A stretch of DNA of 6,385 bases from Dehalococcoides mccartyi (GCA_945888895.1 CAMDAY010000128.1:1-6385); one strand, 5' to 3'. Counted from the stretch's first letter, positions 1 to 6,036 are shown. The notes: generated from the letters alone by a model not told the origin. A program made the numbers and translations.

Positions 1-786
1 TTCCTCGACAACGAGCAGCTTTCCGCGCCCGTCGTCCAGTCCGTGATTTCCGATACCGGACAGATCTCCGGGCTCCAGCTCGAGCGGGCACAGGAGCTGG
101 TGGTGCAGCTCAACGCGGGCGCGCTGCCGCTGCAGCTCACGGTGCTCCAGGAGCAGAACGTGGCGCCGACGCTCGGGGCGAACTCCGTGCAACGCTCGAT
201 CCTCGCCGGCGAGATCGGGCTGCTGCTCGTCATGTTGTTCATGGTGCTGTACTACCGCTTCCCCGGTGTGATCGCGGCGATCGCGCTGCTGGTCTACGCG
301 CTGATCTCGCTGGCGCTGTTCAAGCTGATCCCGGTCACGCTCACGCTCGCGGGCATCGGGGCGTTCGTCCTCTCGATCGGCATGGCGGTGGATGCGAACG
401 TGCTGATCTTCGAGCGAATGAAGGAAGAGTTGCGTGCGGGACGCTCGTACACAGCGGCGATCCAGGCCGGGTTCGAGCGTGCATGGCCCTCGATCCGCGA
501 CTCGAACGCCTCGACGCTGATCACCTGCGCGATCTTGTACGTCCTCGGTGGTGGGGTGCAGGTGCCGTTCCTCGGAACGTTCGATGCGCCGCTGGTGCAG
601 GGCTTTGCGTTGACGCTCGCCGTCGGTGTGGGCTTGTCGCTCTTCTCCGCGATCACCGTTACGCGTGTGCTGCTGCGGCTGTTCGTGGGCACCTCGATCG
701 CGCGCCGTCGCGACTGGTTCGTGCCTGAAGATGAAATGATCGCGTCCGCCGAAGCGAAGGCTCACGAAGGGGCGCACGTTTCATGA
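1..786 (+). CDS. secD: Protein translocase subunit SecD, C-terminal part (5' end outside window)
   Basis: SecD pairs with SecF in the cytoplasmic membrane and uses the proton or sodium gradient to help SecYEG/SecA complete export. The reading frame is open from base 1, giving 261 visible residues and a TGA stop. The first residues match the end of the large periplasmic domain (SAPVVQS, then an ISG motif), so the GTG at base 43 is internal and not the start. Visible residues about 62-85 begin the membrane part, followed by several hydrophobic helices. The family motif AVDANVLIFERMKEELR lies near residues 129-145 and contains the conserved Asp of the ion path; RDSNASTLIT follows near 166-175. 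A short extra loop (about GGVQVPFLGTFDAP) precedes the last helices. The TGA overlaps the secF ATG as ATGA, so the two genes are probably translationally coupled. Family assignment is secure; the N-terminal half cannot be judged. Confidence 0.96.
   Translation, partial: FLDNEQLSAPVVQSVISDTGQISGLQLERAQELVVQLNAGALPLQLTVLQEQNVAPTLGANSVQRSILAGEIGLLLVMLFMVLYYRFPGVIAAIALLVYALISLALFKLIPVTLTLAGIGAFVLSIGMAVDANVLIFERMKEELRAGRSYTAAIQAGFERAWPSIRDSNASTLITCAILYVLGGGVQVPFLGTFDAPLVQGFALTLAVGVGLSLFSAITVTRVLLRLFVGTSIARRRDWFVPEDEMIASAEAKAHEGAHVS
766..772 (+). promoter_or_regulatory. Shine-Dalgarno-like site of secF
   Basis: GAAGGGG lies inside the last codons of secD, 10 bases before the secF ATG. It supports the ATG at 783 and, with the ATGA overlap, suggests coupled translation of the SecD and SecF subunits. 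Confidence 0.5.
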
Positions 787-2051
787 TCGACCTCGTCGCG
801 AATCGCAAGTGGCTGTACCTGATCAGCGGCGGGATCATGGTGATCTCGCTGATCCTGCTCGCCATCCCGCCGTCACTCCGTCCGGGCATCGAGTTCACCG
901 CGGGCACGACGACGCAGCTTCGCTTCCAGAAGCCCGTGAGCGAGGAGCAGGTGCGCGGCGTCTACGAGTCGCTTGGCCACGGCGAGGCGCGTGTGCAGGC
1001 CATCTCCGGGCAGGAATACCTCGTCCGGACGCGCGAGTTGCAGGTGCCCCCGGGGTCCTTCACCGAGCCGCAAGCTCCGGCAGAGACGATCAAGCCCGTT
1101 GGGCCCGAGCCGGTCAAGTCGGTCGGGACTGTGGTGCTGGGGGCCGCCGGCGCCACCGGCAAGGTCGCCTTGCGCGCACCGCTAGGCGACGACATCTGCA
1201 CGTTCGGCGCCGTGAACGGCGAGGTCGATGCCGGCACGAAGGTCGATGTGCTCCAGCGGAACGTGTGCTCGGATGGCTTGCGAAACTACCGGGTCAGCGT
1301 GGGTTCGGCGGCCGGCTGGGTGAAGGAGAGCGACACGCGGGACTTCGTCTCCGCGACCGCTGCCGCTGCGCCCAAGGATCAGGGCGAGCGCACGACCATC
1401 GAGACCGCCCTCCGCGAGCGACTCGGTGAGTTCGAGGTCCTCGAGTTCGCGACGGTGTCGCCGGTCGTCTCGCGCGTCGCTGTGCGGAACGCTGCGATCG
1501 CGCTGGGCGTCGCGTCGGTGTTCATCCTGATCTACATCGCGTTCGCATTCGCCTCCGTGCCGCGTCCGGTGCGCTACGGCGCGTGCGCGATCATCGCGAT
1601 GTTGCACGACGTGGTCGTGACGCTCGGCTTCTTCTCGCTGTTCGGAAAACTGTTCGGACTGGAAGTGAACCTGATGTTCGTGACGGGGCTGCTGACCGTC
1701 ATCGGCTTCTCCGTACACGACACGATCGTGATCTTCGACCGCATCCGGGAGAACATCCGCCAGGCGCCGCAAGCGGCGCTGGCGGACAACGTGAACGCCG
1801 CGATCCTGCAAACAATCGCGCGGTCGCTGAACACCTCCCTGACCGTGGTCATCACGGTGGCGGCGATGCTGGTGCTCGGTGGTGCGACGATCCAGTCGTT
1901 CCTGCTGGTCATCCTCATCGGCGTCATCGCCGGCACGTACTCCAGCATCGGCATCGCGGCTCAACTGCTCGTATCGTGGGAGGAGGGCGAGCTCGATCGC
2001 TTCTTCTTCTGGCGCCGTCGAGGCACCGCGACGGTCGAGCAGCCGAGCTAG
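783..2051 (+). CDS. secF: Protein translocase subunit SecF with inserted SH3-like extracytoplasmic domain
   Basis: SecF is the partner of SecD in the Sec motor complex. The 422-residue product is well over the roughly 300 residues usual for stand-alone SecF. Seen in order: first membrane helix about 9-29; GIEFTAGT at 35-42 (the GIDFxGG-type motif); start of the periplasmic domain with a beta strand ending at VRTREL (81-86); an extra segment about 87-202; then the domain resumes at TTIETALRERLGEFEVLEFATVSPVV. Membrane helices follow at about 233-257, 266-287, 294-316, 353-375 and 377-397. Signatures include HDVVVTLG (275-282), GFSVHDTIVIFDRIREN (308-324) and SLNTSLTV (348-355). The C-terminus is short and basic. 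The ATG start overlaps the secD stop. The TAG stop overlaps the stop of convergent selB by four bases. Family is certain; the insertion is unusual. Confidence 0.97.
   Translation: MIDLVANRKWLYLISGGIMVISLILLAIPPSLRPGIEFTAGTTTQLRFQKPVSEEQVRGVYESLGHGEARVQAISGQEYLVRTRELQVPPGSFTEPQAPAETIKPVGPEPVKSVGTVVLGAAGATGKVALRAPLGDDICTFGAVNGEVDAGTKVDVLQRNVCSDGLRNYRVSVGSAAGWVKESDTRDFVSATAAAAPKDQGERTTIETALRERLGEFEVLEFATVSPVVSRVAVRNAAIALGVASVFILIYIAFAFASVPRPVRYGACAIIAMLHDVVVTLGFFSLFGKLFGLEVNLMFVTGLLTVIGFSVHDTIVIFDRIRENIRQAPQAALADNVNAAILQTIARSLNTSLTVVITVAAMLVLGGATIQSFLLVILIGVIAGTYSSIGIAAQLLVSWEEGELDRFFFWRRRGTATVEQPS
1122..1346 (+). other. SH3b-like domain inserted in SecF (residues about 114-188)
   Basis: This stretch has the beat of bacterial SH3 (SH3b) domains. 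A short strand with VALRAPLG (128-135) sits where such domains carry LNVRSGP; GTKVDVLQ (151-158) sits where they carry GTKVTVL; YRVSVGSAAGWVKESD (169-184) matches the terminal W/YxVRVxGxxGWVxxxx pattern. Two cysteines, 139 and 162, are the only ones outside the membrane part and could form a disulfide on the outer face. It is preceded by a Pro-rich linker (about 87-111) and followed by an Ala-rich one (about 189-200), as expected for a domain spliced into a loop. The SH3b call comes from pattern recognition and not from a profile search. Ligand unknown; cell-wall or translocating-peptide binding would be guesses. Confidence 0.65.
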
Positions 2052-2066
2052 TCGGGCGCCGACTGG
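2048..2066. terminator. Hairpin at the convergent secF/selB junction, possible weak bidirectional terminator
   Basis: CTAGTCGG (2048-2055) and CCGACTGG (2059-2066) can form an 8-pair stem with one G-U pair around a GCG loop. The foot of the stem is the CTAG containing both stop codons. It lies exactly where two convergent transcripts meet. No T-run follows on either strand, so it does not look like a classical intrinsic terminator. It may instead protect 3' ends or have no role. Confidence 0.3.
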
Positions 2067-3946
2067 CGCAGGGACTCGTGCAACACACGCGCGTCGCCAT
2101 GGCGTCGTGTCACGCCGTCGCGGTCGAGTTGCTCGAGGATCGCCTGCGCCGCGCGCCGGTTCGTGTCCAGCGCGTCGCGCGCCTCGGCCAGCGTGAGCTC
2201 GCGACCGTCGTGGAGGAGCGTGATCACGCGCTCGCGGATCGAAGCGTAGGCCTCGCGTGACAGTACGGTGCCGTCGCCGCAGTCGACGATGCGTCCCGCC
2301 CCCTCGAGGTAGGCGAGCGTCTCCGCGTCGATGTTCTGACGCGGCGGCTGCGTGCCGCCGTCGCGCAGCGCCGTCTCGATCCGATCGACCTCGGCCTGCT
2401 GCGCGGGCGTGAGCACCGGGGTCCACGCGGCCTCCGCGAAGCTGTCCCCGCGCGCCTCGATGTCGGGCGCAAGCCCGCCGAGGATCGCCGCGAACTCGCG
2501 CGAGGGAAGACGCAACGCGCCGCGCAGCTCCTCGCGTGGCATCGCCCAGCGCAGCGGGTGGGTGGCGTGGAACGTCGTGAGTGCGCGCAGCGTGTCATCG
2601 AAGATGCGTTCGCGGCCGCCCTGCGTCAGCAGCACCGGCTCGCCGGTCGGGGCGGGCAGGACGTGGATCGCACCCCCGGTGGTCAGTGCCTCGATCGCTG
2701 CGTCGAACTGCTCCGCGCTTACCTCGACGGCCGCGCGGAGGGCGGAAGCGGTGGCTGGCTCGCTGCGTTCGAGGGCCGCGAGGATGCGGCTCTCCGGCGT
2801 CCCGGCCGCACGCGACTCGAGCCGTTCGACCGTCGCCGCGCTGTGGCGGCGGTGACGCGGCGGGTTCACCTCGACGATGCGCCCGCCGCCCACCGTCTCG
2901 TCCGACAGGCGGAGCACGAACGGGTCGCCGGGTACCGCGGCGATCGGCTCGGCGAGGATCACCTGCGCCCAGCCGTCTGCGCCGCCGGGGACCTCGTCGG
3001 TGTCTTTGCCGTCGATGCTCACGACGCGGCTGCCGAGGATGCGCACGCGCCCCTGCACTTCGGCGGAGCCCACGTGCACGGCGACGCGCAGGTTGTGGCG
3101 GATCGGGCGGTCGGGGAGCACGTGCAGCAGTGCGTCGAAGGCCTTTACCGCGGTAACGCGCCCGACCGGGACGAGCACCTGTCCGCGTGCCAGGTCGTCG
3201 ACGGCTACGCCCACGAGGTTCACGGCGACGCGCGTGCCGGGTAGCGCCTCCTGCACCTCGTGCCGGTGTGTCTGCAGGCCGCGGATGCGCGCGCTCGGTC
3301 CGCCCGGGGCCACCTCGACCGTGTCGCCCACGTGCAGACGACCGTCGAGGAGCGTGCCGGTCACCACCGTGCCGAAGCCGGTCATCGTGAACACGCGGTC
3401 GATACCGAGGCGCGGTCGGCCGATGTCGCGCGGCTCGGTGGTCGCGTCGAGCGCGACATCGATAGCGGCACGCAGGTCGTCGAGGCCCGCGCCGGTCACG
3501 CTCGACACGCGCACGAAGGGGGCGTCGGCGAGGTGCGTGTCCGCCAGCACCATGCGCACCTCCTCCTCGACGAGGCTTGCCCAGTCGGCGTCCACGAGGT
3601 CGCACTTGGTCAGCACGACGATTGCGTTGCGCACCTCGAGCAGGTCGAGGATCTCGAGGTGCTCGCGCGTCTGCGGCATCACCCCTTCGTCCGCCGCGAT
3701 CACGAGCAGCGCGAGGTCGACCGCGCTGATACCGGCGAGCATGTGGCGCACGAAGCGCACGTGGCCGGGGACATCGACGATCGAGACTTCGCGACCGCTG
3801 GGGAGCGTCATCCACGCGAAGCCGAGCTCGATCGTCATCCCGCGCTCCTGCTCCTCGCGGAGCCGGTCGGGGTTGGTGCCCGTGAGCGCGTGGATCAGGG
3901 CGGACTTGCCGTGGTCGACGTGGCCAGCGGTGCCGATGACGAACAT
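2048..3946 (-). CDS. selB: Selenocysteine-specific translation elongation factor SelB
   Basis: SelB is a cytoplasmic GTPase that delivers Sec-tRNA(Sec) to UGA codons marked by a SECIS hairpin. The 632-residue length is normal for the family. G motifs are intact: GHVDHGKS (8-15), the RGMTIELGF switch I (36-44) of SelB type, DVPGH (58-62), TKCD (113-116) and SSVTG (148-152). Beta-barrel domains follow at about 175-260 and 265-360, ending in the NPPRHRRH linker. The region from about 375 is a chain of winged-helix modules. The last one (DALDTNRRAAQAILEQLDRDGVTRRHGDARVL) closely fits the RNA-binding wing of bacterial SelB and separates it from EF-Tu or IF2. The ATG is chosen because FVIGTAGHVDHGKS follows at once. 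There is no Shine-Dalgarno; a TACACT lies 6 bases before the ATG. The gene is 36 bases downstream of hemW on the same strand. selA, selD and selC are not in the window. Confidence 0.95.
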   Translation of the reverse strand: MFVIGTAGHVDHGKSALIHALTGTNPDRLREEQERGMTIELGFAWMTLPSGREVSIVDVPGHVRFVRHMLAGISAVDLALLVIAADEGVMPQTREHLEILDLLEVRNAIVVLTKCDLVDADWASLVEEEVRMVLADTHLADAPFVRVSSVTGAGLDDLRAAIDVALDATTEPRDIGRPRLGIDRVFTMTGFGTVVTGTLLDGRLHVGDTVEVAPGGPSARIRGLQTHRHEVQEALPGTRVAVNLVGVAVDDLARGQVLVPVGRVTAVKAFDALLHVLPDRPIRHNLRVAVHVGSAEVQGRVRILGSRVVSIDGKDTDEVPGGADGWAQVILAEPIAAVPGDPFVLRLSDETVGGGRIVEVNPPRHRRHSAATVERLESRAAGTPESRILAALERSEPATASALRAAVEVSAEQFDAAIEALTTGGAIHVLPAPTGEPVLLTQGGRERIFDDTLRALTTFHATHPLRWAMPREELRGALRLPSREFAAILGGLAPDIEARGDSFAEAAWTPVLTPAQQAEVDRIETALRDGGTQPPRQNIDAETLAYLEGAGRIVDCGDGTVLSREAYASIRERVITLLHDGRELTLAEARDALDTNRRAAQAILEQLDRDGVTRRHGDARVLHESLRQSAPD

Positions 3947-3952
3947 GCGAGG

Positions 3953-3958
3953 AGTGTA
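3953..3958 (-). promoter_or_regulatory. Possible -10 element of a leaderless selB transcript
   Basis: On the minus strand TACACT is followed by six bases (CCTCGC) and then the selB ATG. No purine-rich ribosome site is present. A -10 box this close would place the transcript start at or next to the ATG. No convincing -35 box is seen in the extremely GC-rich 36-base hemW-selB gap, which also holds CCGCGG (3969-3974 and 3977-3982) and the self-complementary GGCGCGCGCC (3961-3970). selB could also be read from the hemW promoter. Confidence 0.4.
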
Positions 3959-3982
3959 GGGGCGCGCGCCGCGGGGCCGCGG

Positions 3983-5209
3983 CTACTCGTCGTCGTCGGG
4001 GAGGAGGTCGACGAACAGCTCGTTCGAGAGCAGCAGGCCGCGCTCCGTGAGGCGGATGCGGCCGTCCACGCGCTCGATCAGCCCGTAGCCCTCGTGCTTC
4101 GCGAGGGCGGGGCCGAAGGCGGCGTCGGGCGAGACACCGAAGCGTTCGGTGAACTCCGCGATGTCCACGCCGCGCATCAGGCGCAGGCCAAGGATCATCG
4201 TGTCGGCGCGGGTCGTTGCCTCGCCTGGGCTCTCGCCGCCGGCGATCTGGCGCAGCTCGCCGTGCCCGGTGGCACGGCGCTCCTCCCACGACTCGTTGAC
4301 CGCCTCGACATAACGGTTCGGCGCATCGACGTTCGCCATGCGCCGCCCGAGGAAGAACGAGTGCGCCCCGGCGCCCAGCCCGAGGTACGGCTCCGCGTGC
4401 CAGTAGACGAGGTTGTGGCGGCACTCGCGGCCGGGCTGCGCCCAGTTCGAGATCTCGTACTGCGTGTACCCGGCGCGCGCGAGGCGCGGGCGGGTCCACT
4501 CGTACTGGTCGGCGGCGACGTCCGGGTCGGGCTCCTCGATCTGGCCCTTCGCGACCTGGTAGTGCAGGGCAGTGCCCGGCTCCACGGTCAGCGCGTAGCA
4601 GGACAGGTGCTCCGGCGCGAGCTCCAGGACGCGCTCCAGCGTGTCCTGCCACTTCTCGATCGGTTGCCCCATGATCCCGAAGATCAGGTCGAGGTTCAGG
4701 TTGTCGAAGCCCGCTGCACGGGCGTCGCGCACCGCCTCGATCACCCGCTCCGGCGAGTGCAGGCGTTCGAGGAGCGCGAGCTCCTCCGGCTGCAGCGACT
4801 GGACGCCCATCGAGAGCCGGTTCACGCCGAGCGCGCGCAGCCCGTCGAGGTGCTCGCGGGTCAGCTCGGTCGGGTTCGCCTCGAGGCTCCACTCGACATC
4901 CGGCGAAACGTCGTAGTTGGCGCGGATGGCGGCGGTGATGGCGGACATGTCATCGAGGGACGTGAGACTCGGCGTACCGCCGCCGAAGAACACGGTGTCC
5001 ACGCGCAAGTCGCGCGCCGCGGGCGCCCACAGCTCCATCTCGTGCACGAGGGCAGGCGTGTAGTCCGCGACAAGGTGACCCGGCAGGCCCTCGTAGGAGT
5101 TGAAGTCGCAGTAGCCGCACTTGGCCGTGCAGAACGGGATGTGCAGGTAGAGCGCCAGCGAGCGCTCCCGGCCAGTCGAGGTGTGCGTGGGGGCGTGTTG
5201 TGTCGCCAT
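3983..5209 (-). CDS. hemW: Radical SAM heme chaperone HemW (coproporphyrinogen-oxidase-like)
   Basis: HemW binds heme and a [4Fe-4S] cluster and is thought to hand heme to target proteins; it is often mis-annotated as oxygen-independent coproporphyrinogen III oxidase. The 408-residue product has LYLHIPFC leading into the radical SAM cluster motif Cys27-x3-Cys31-x2-Cys34 with Phe36 after it. HemN-type oxidases have a fourth Cys there, so this is HemW. GGGTPS (76-81) is the SAM-binding glycine motif. EANP near 110, NRLSMGVQS near 130 and the HNLVYW motif at about 265-270 are all family features. A winged-helix-like C-terminal region ends the protein, and the extreme C-terminus is acidic (DDDE). 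The usual FGLPGQ is FGIMGQ here. ATG is the only sensible start before LYLHIPFC. There is no Shine-Dalgarno, but TACCCT stands 6 bases before the ATG. selB follows after 36 bases. Confidence 0.93.
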   Translation of the reverse strand: MATQHAPTHTSTGRERSLALYLHIPFCTAKCGYCDFNSYEGLPGHLVADYTPALVHEMELWAPAARDLRVDTVFFGGGTPSLTSLDDMSAITAAIRANYDVSPDVEWSLEANPTELTREHLDGLRALGVNRLSMGVQSLQPEELALLERLHSPERVIEAVRDARAAGFDNLNLDLIFGIMGQPIEKWQDTLERVLELAPEHLSCYALTVEPGTALHYQVAKGQIEEPDPDVAADQYEWTRPRLARAGYTQYEISNWAQPGRECRHNLVYWHAEPYLGLGAGAHSFFLGRRMANVDAPNRYVEAVNESWEERRATGHGELRQIAGGESPGEATTRADTMILGLRLMRGVDIAEFTERFGVSPDAAFGPALAKHEGYGLIERVDGRIRLTERGLLLSNELFVDLLPDDDE

Positions 5210-5215
5210 GCGGTC

Positions 5216-5221
5216 AGGGTA
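5216..5221 (-). promoter_or_regulatory. Possible -10 element of a leaderless hemW transcript
   Basis: On the minus strand TACCCT is followed by six bases (GACCGC) and the hemW ATG, exactly the spacing seen before selB. No ribosome site precedes the ATG and no good -35 is visible. The layout suggests transcription starting at or next to the start codon. Confidence 0.45.
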
Positions 5222-5227
5222 CCAGCG

Positions 5228-5242
5228 GCTCGTGGGACGAGC
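5228..5242. promoter_or_regulatory. Interrupted palindrome between divergent hemW and PPOX promoters, possible operator
   Basis: GCTCGT (5228-5233), GGG, ACGAGC (5237-5242) is a perfect 6+3+6 inverted repeat. It begins 7 bases upstream of the putative hemW -10 and lies between the two divergent promoters, a typical place for a dimeric regulator. No regulator gene is in the window, so the role is inferred from position and symmetry only. Confidence 0.35.
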
Positions 5243-5277
5243 GATCCGGGGCGAGCAGGGTGGGGCCGCTGCCGGGG

Positions 5278-5283
5278 TACGAT
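5278..5283 (+). promoter_or_regulatory. Possible -10 element for the PPOX gene
   Basis: TACGAT would give a leader of about 45 bases before the GTG start at 5336. That leader contains an AGGA ribosome site, unlike the hemW side. No -35 match is seen at normal spacing, so support is weak. Confidence 0.3.
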
Positions 5284-5326
5284 GCCGCCTCTAAGCACAC
5301 CAACACCGCACGCGCATCGACAAGGC

Positions 5327-5330
5327 AGGA
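5327..5330 (+). promoter_or_regulatory. Ribosome binding site deciding the GTG start of the PPOX gene
   Basis: AGGA, within AGGCAGGA, ends five bases before GTG 5336. This fixes the start, although the same frame is open far upstream, antisense to hemW and selB. Confidence 0.65.
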
Positions 5331-5335
5331 ACGAC

Positions 5336-5749
5336 GTGGCAGTACTCACCCCCGAGCAGGAGACCTTCCTGAAGGAGCACCGGCTGGCCGTCCTCGGCAC
5401 CGGCAAGAAGGACGGGTCGCCGCAGCTGTCGACGATCATGTACCTCGTCGAGGACGGGAAGATCGTCCTCGGGGTCTCGAATGACCGCGCGAAGTGGTTC
5501 AACGCGAAGCGGCAGCCGAAAGTGTCGCTGCTGCTCCTCGACGGGCGGAGGCAACTCATCGTCTACGGTACCGCCGAGTGCATCGGGGGCGAGCCGGAGC
5601 GCGCGGCGATCACGCGCCGCATCCGCAAGGCGGTGGGCACGAACATCCCGCCCGACGACATGAGCGACGAGGACTACGGAAAGCAGCTGGACGAGCAGAA
5701 GCGGGTGATCATCCGCATCACCCCGACGCAGGCGTTTTCGAACGAGTAG
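5336..5749 (+). CDS. PPOX-class (pyridoxamine 5'-phosphate oxidase fold) F420/FMN-binding protein
   Basis: The 137-residue protein has the split-barrel fold of the pyridoxamine-phosphate-oxidase superfamily. It most resembles the small F420-dependent Rv1155-like group (FDOR-B). Seen in order: an N-terminal helix FLKEHRLAVLGT; a strand-turn KKDGSPQLSTIMYLVEDGKIVLGVSNDRAKWFNAKRQPKVSLLLL at about 24-68, with the DGxPQ and RAKxxN..P.VSLL pattern typical of the family; then QLIVYGTAECI; a helical middle; and a last strand RVIIRITPTQAF. The members bind F420 or FMN and act on varied substrates, so cofactor and reaction cannot be fixed from sequence. Members of 130-150 residues are usual, so it looks full length. 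The GTG start is set by AGGA five bases upstream. It is divergent from hemW and alone in its transcript; a hairpin repeat begins about 25 bases after its stop. Confidence 0.8.
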   Translation: MAVLTPEQETFLKEHRLAVLGTGKKDGSPQLSTIMYLVEDGKIVLGVSNDRAKWFNAKRQPKVSLLLLDGRRQLIVYGTAECIGGEPERAAITRRIRKAVGTNIPPDDMSDEDYGKQLDEQKRVIIRITPTQAFSNE

Positions 5750-5773
5750 GGCCATTTGGGGGAAGCCGGAAGG

Positions 5774-5816
5774 CCCTCACCCCAACCCTCTCCTCGAACG
5801 GGGAGAGGGGGCCGGA
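5774..5816 (+). repeat. Intergenic hairpin repeat, copy 1
   Basis: CCCTCACCCCAACCCTCTCC at 5774-5793 is identical to 5845-5864, and GAGGGGGCCGGA at 5805-5816 recurs at 5876-5887. Within the unit, 5786-5795 pairs with 5800-5809 in a 10-pair stem (one G-U) closed by GAAC. It begins 25 bases after the PPOX stop and could stabilise or end that transcript, though no T-run follows. From memory, similar CCCTCACCC...CCCTCTCCC hairpins are scattered between genes in many high-GC genomes; I have not verified this. Confidence 0.8.
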
Positions 5817-5844
5817 ACGGGAGCGGGGAGCGGAGCCGCGGAAG

Positions 5845-5887
5845 CCCTCACCCCAACCCTCTCCCGTAAACGGGCGAGGGGGCCGGA
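5845..5887 (+). repeat. Intergenic hairpin repeat, copy 2
   Basis: This is the second copy of the unit, exactly 71 bases after the first, with the same length between the two conserved halves. Its stem pairs 5857-5866 with 5871-5880 around TAAA and has one T/C mismatch (5862/5875). The tip differs from copy 1, while the left arm and the right flank are conserved. The 28-base spacer (5817-5844) is purine-rich and not otherwise recognisable. Just after it, overlapping small palindromes GAGTC-G-GACTC (5886-5896) and GGACT-C-AGTCC (5891-5901) are visible. Confidence 0.8.
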
Positions 5888-5923
5888 GTCGGACTCAGTC
5901 CATCGCTGATTCGGGGAGTGGGC

Positions 5924-5929
5924 TAGGTT
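5924..5929 (+). promoter_or_regulatory. Weak candidate -10 element for aspS
   Basis: TAGGTT fits TANNNT and would start an mRNA near 5936, putting the long inverted repeat 5950-6002 inside the aspS leader. No -35 box is recognisable, so this is tentative. Confidence 0.2.
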
Positions 5930-5949
5930 GCCGCCCTTTCCCCGCCCGC

Positions 5950-6002
5950 GCCAGCCTCGAACCTCCGCCGCCAGCGTGCGACACTCGGCGTTCGAGGCTG
6001 GC
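5950..6002 (+). promoter_or_regulatory. Long inverted repeat upstream of aspS, possible leader RNA hairpin
   Basis: GCCAGCCTCGAAC (5950-5962) and GTTCGAGGCTGGC (5990-6002) are perfect 13-base inverted repeats around 27 bases. The interior can pair further: GCCG 5967-5970 with CGGC 5986-5989, then 5973-5977 with 5981-5985 with one mismatch. It ends 34 bases before the aspS start. No T-run follows, so it is not an ordinary terminator. It may be a cis-acting leader structure of aspS, or a dispersed repeat unrelated to it. Confidence 0.5.
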
Positions 6003-6026
6003 CGGGTGGTGGCCCGAGGATGTCAC

Positions 6027-6030
6027 GAGG
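6027..6030 (+). promoter_or_regulatory. Ribosome binding site of aspS
   Basis: GAGG ends six bases before GTG 6037. A second in-frame GTG at 6034 would be only three bases away, so 6037 is preferred. Confidence 0.5.
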
Positions 6031-6036
6031 TGTGTG

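Noticed and set aside
43..786. Starting secD at the GTG at 43
   Set aside because: The frame is open from base 1 and the upstream residues (FLDNEQLSAPVVQ) are conserved SecD sequence, so the gene is cut by the window edge.
784..786. TGA of secD as a possible selenocysteine codon, given selB nearby
   Set aside because: It overlaps the secF ATG in the usual ATGA arrangement and falls at the normal end of SecD.
2595..4892. Very long minus-strand open frame overlapping selB and hemW
   Set aside because: It reads as Arg/Ala/Pro-rich low-complexity protein in another frame of two clear genes, a normal by-product of very high GC.
3260..5335. Plus-strand open frame antisense to selB and hemW that continues in frame into the PPOX gene
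   Set aside because: The translated part before 5336 has no recognisable family and lies opposite conserved genes. The AGGA site before GTG 5336 and the family N-terminus show where the real gene starts.
5786..5809. Classical intrinsic terminator of the PPOX gene
   Set aside because: The stem is strong but followed by G-rich sequence with no T-run, and the same unit recurs 71 bases on; it is better described as a repeat.
5774..5887. CRISPR array
   Set aside because: There are only two copies, each with an internal hairpin, a composition-biased 28-base spacer and no cas genes.
5998..6036. T-box riboswitch in front of aspS
   Set aside because: GGGTGGT at 6004-6010 resembles the start of the T-box, but ACCGCG does not follow, and no Stem I with a specifier loop could be recognised.
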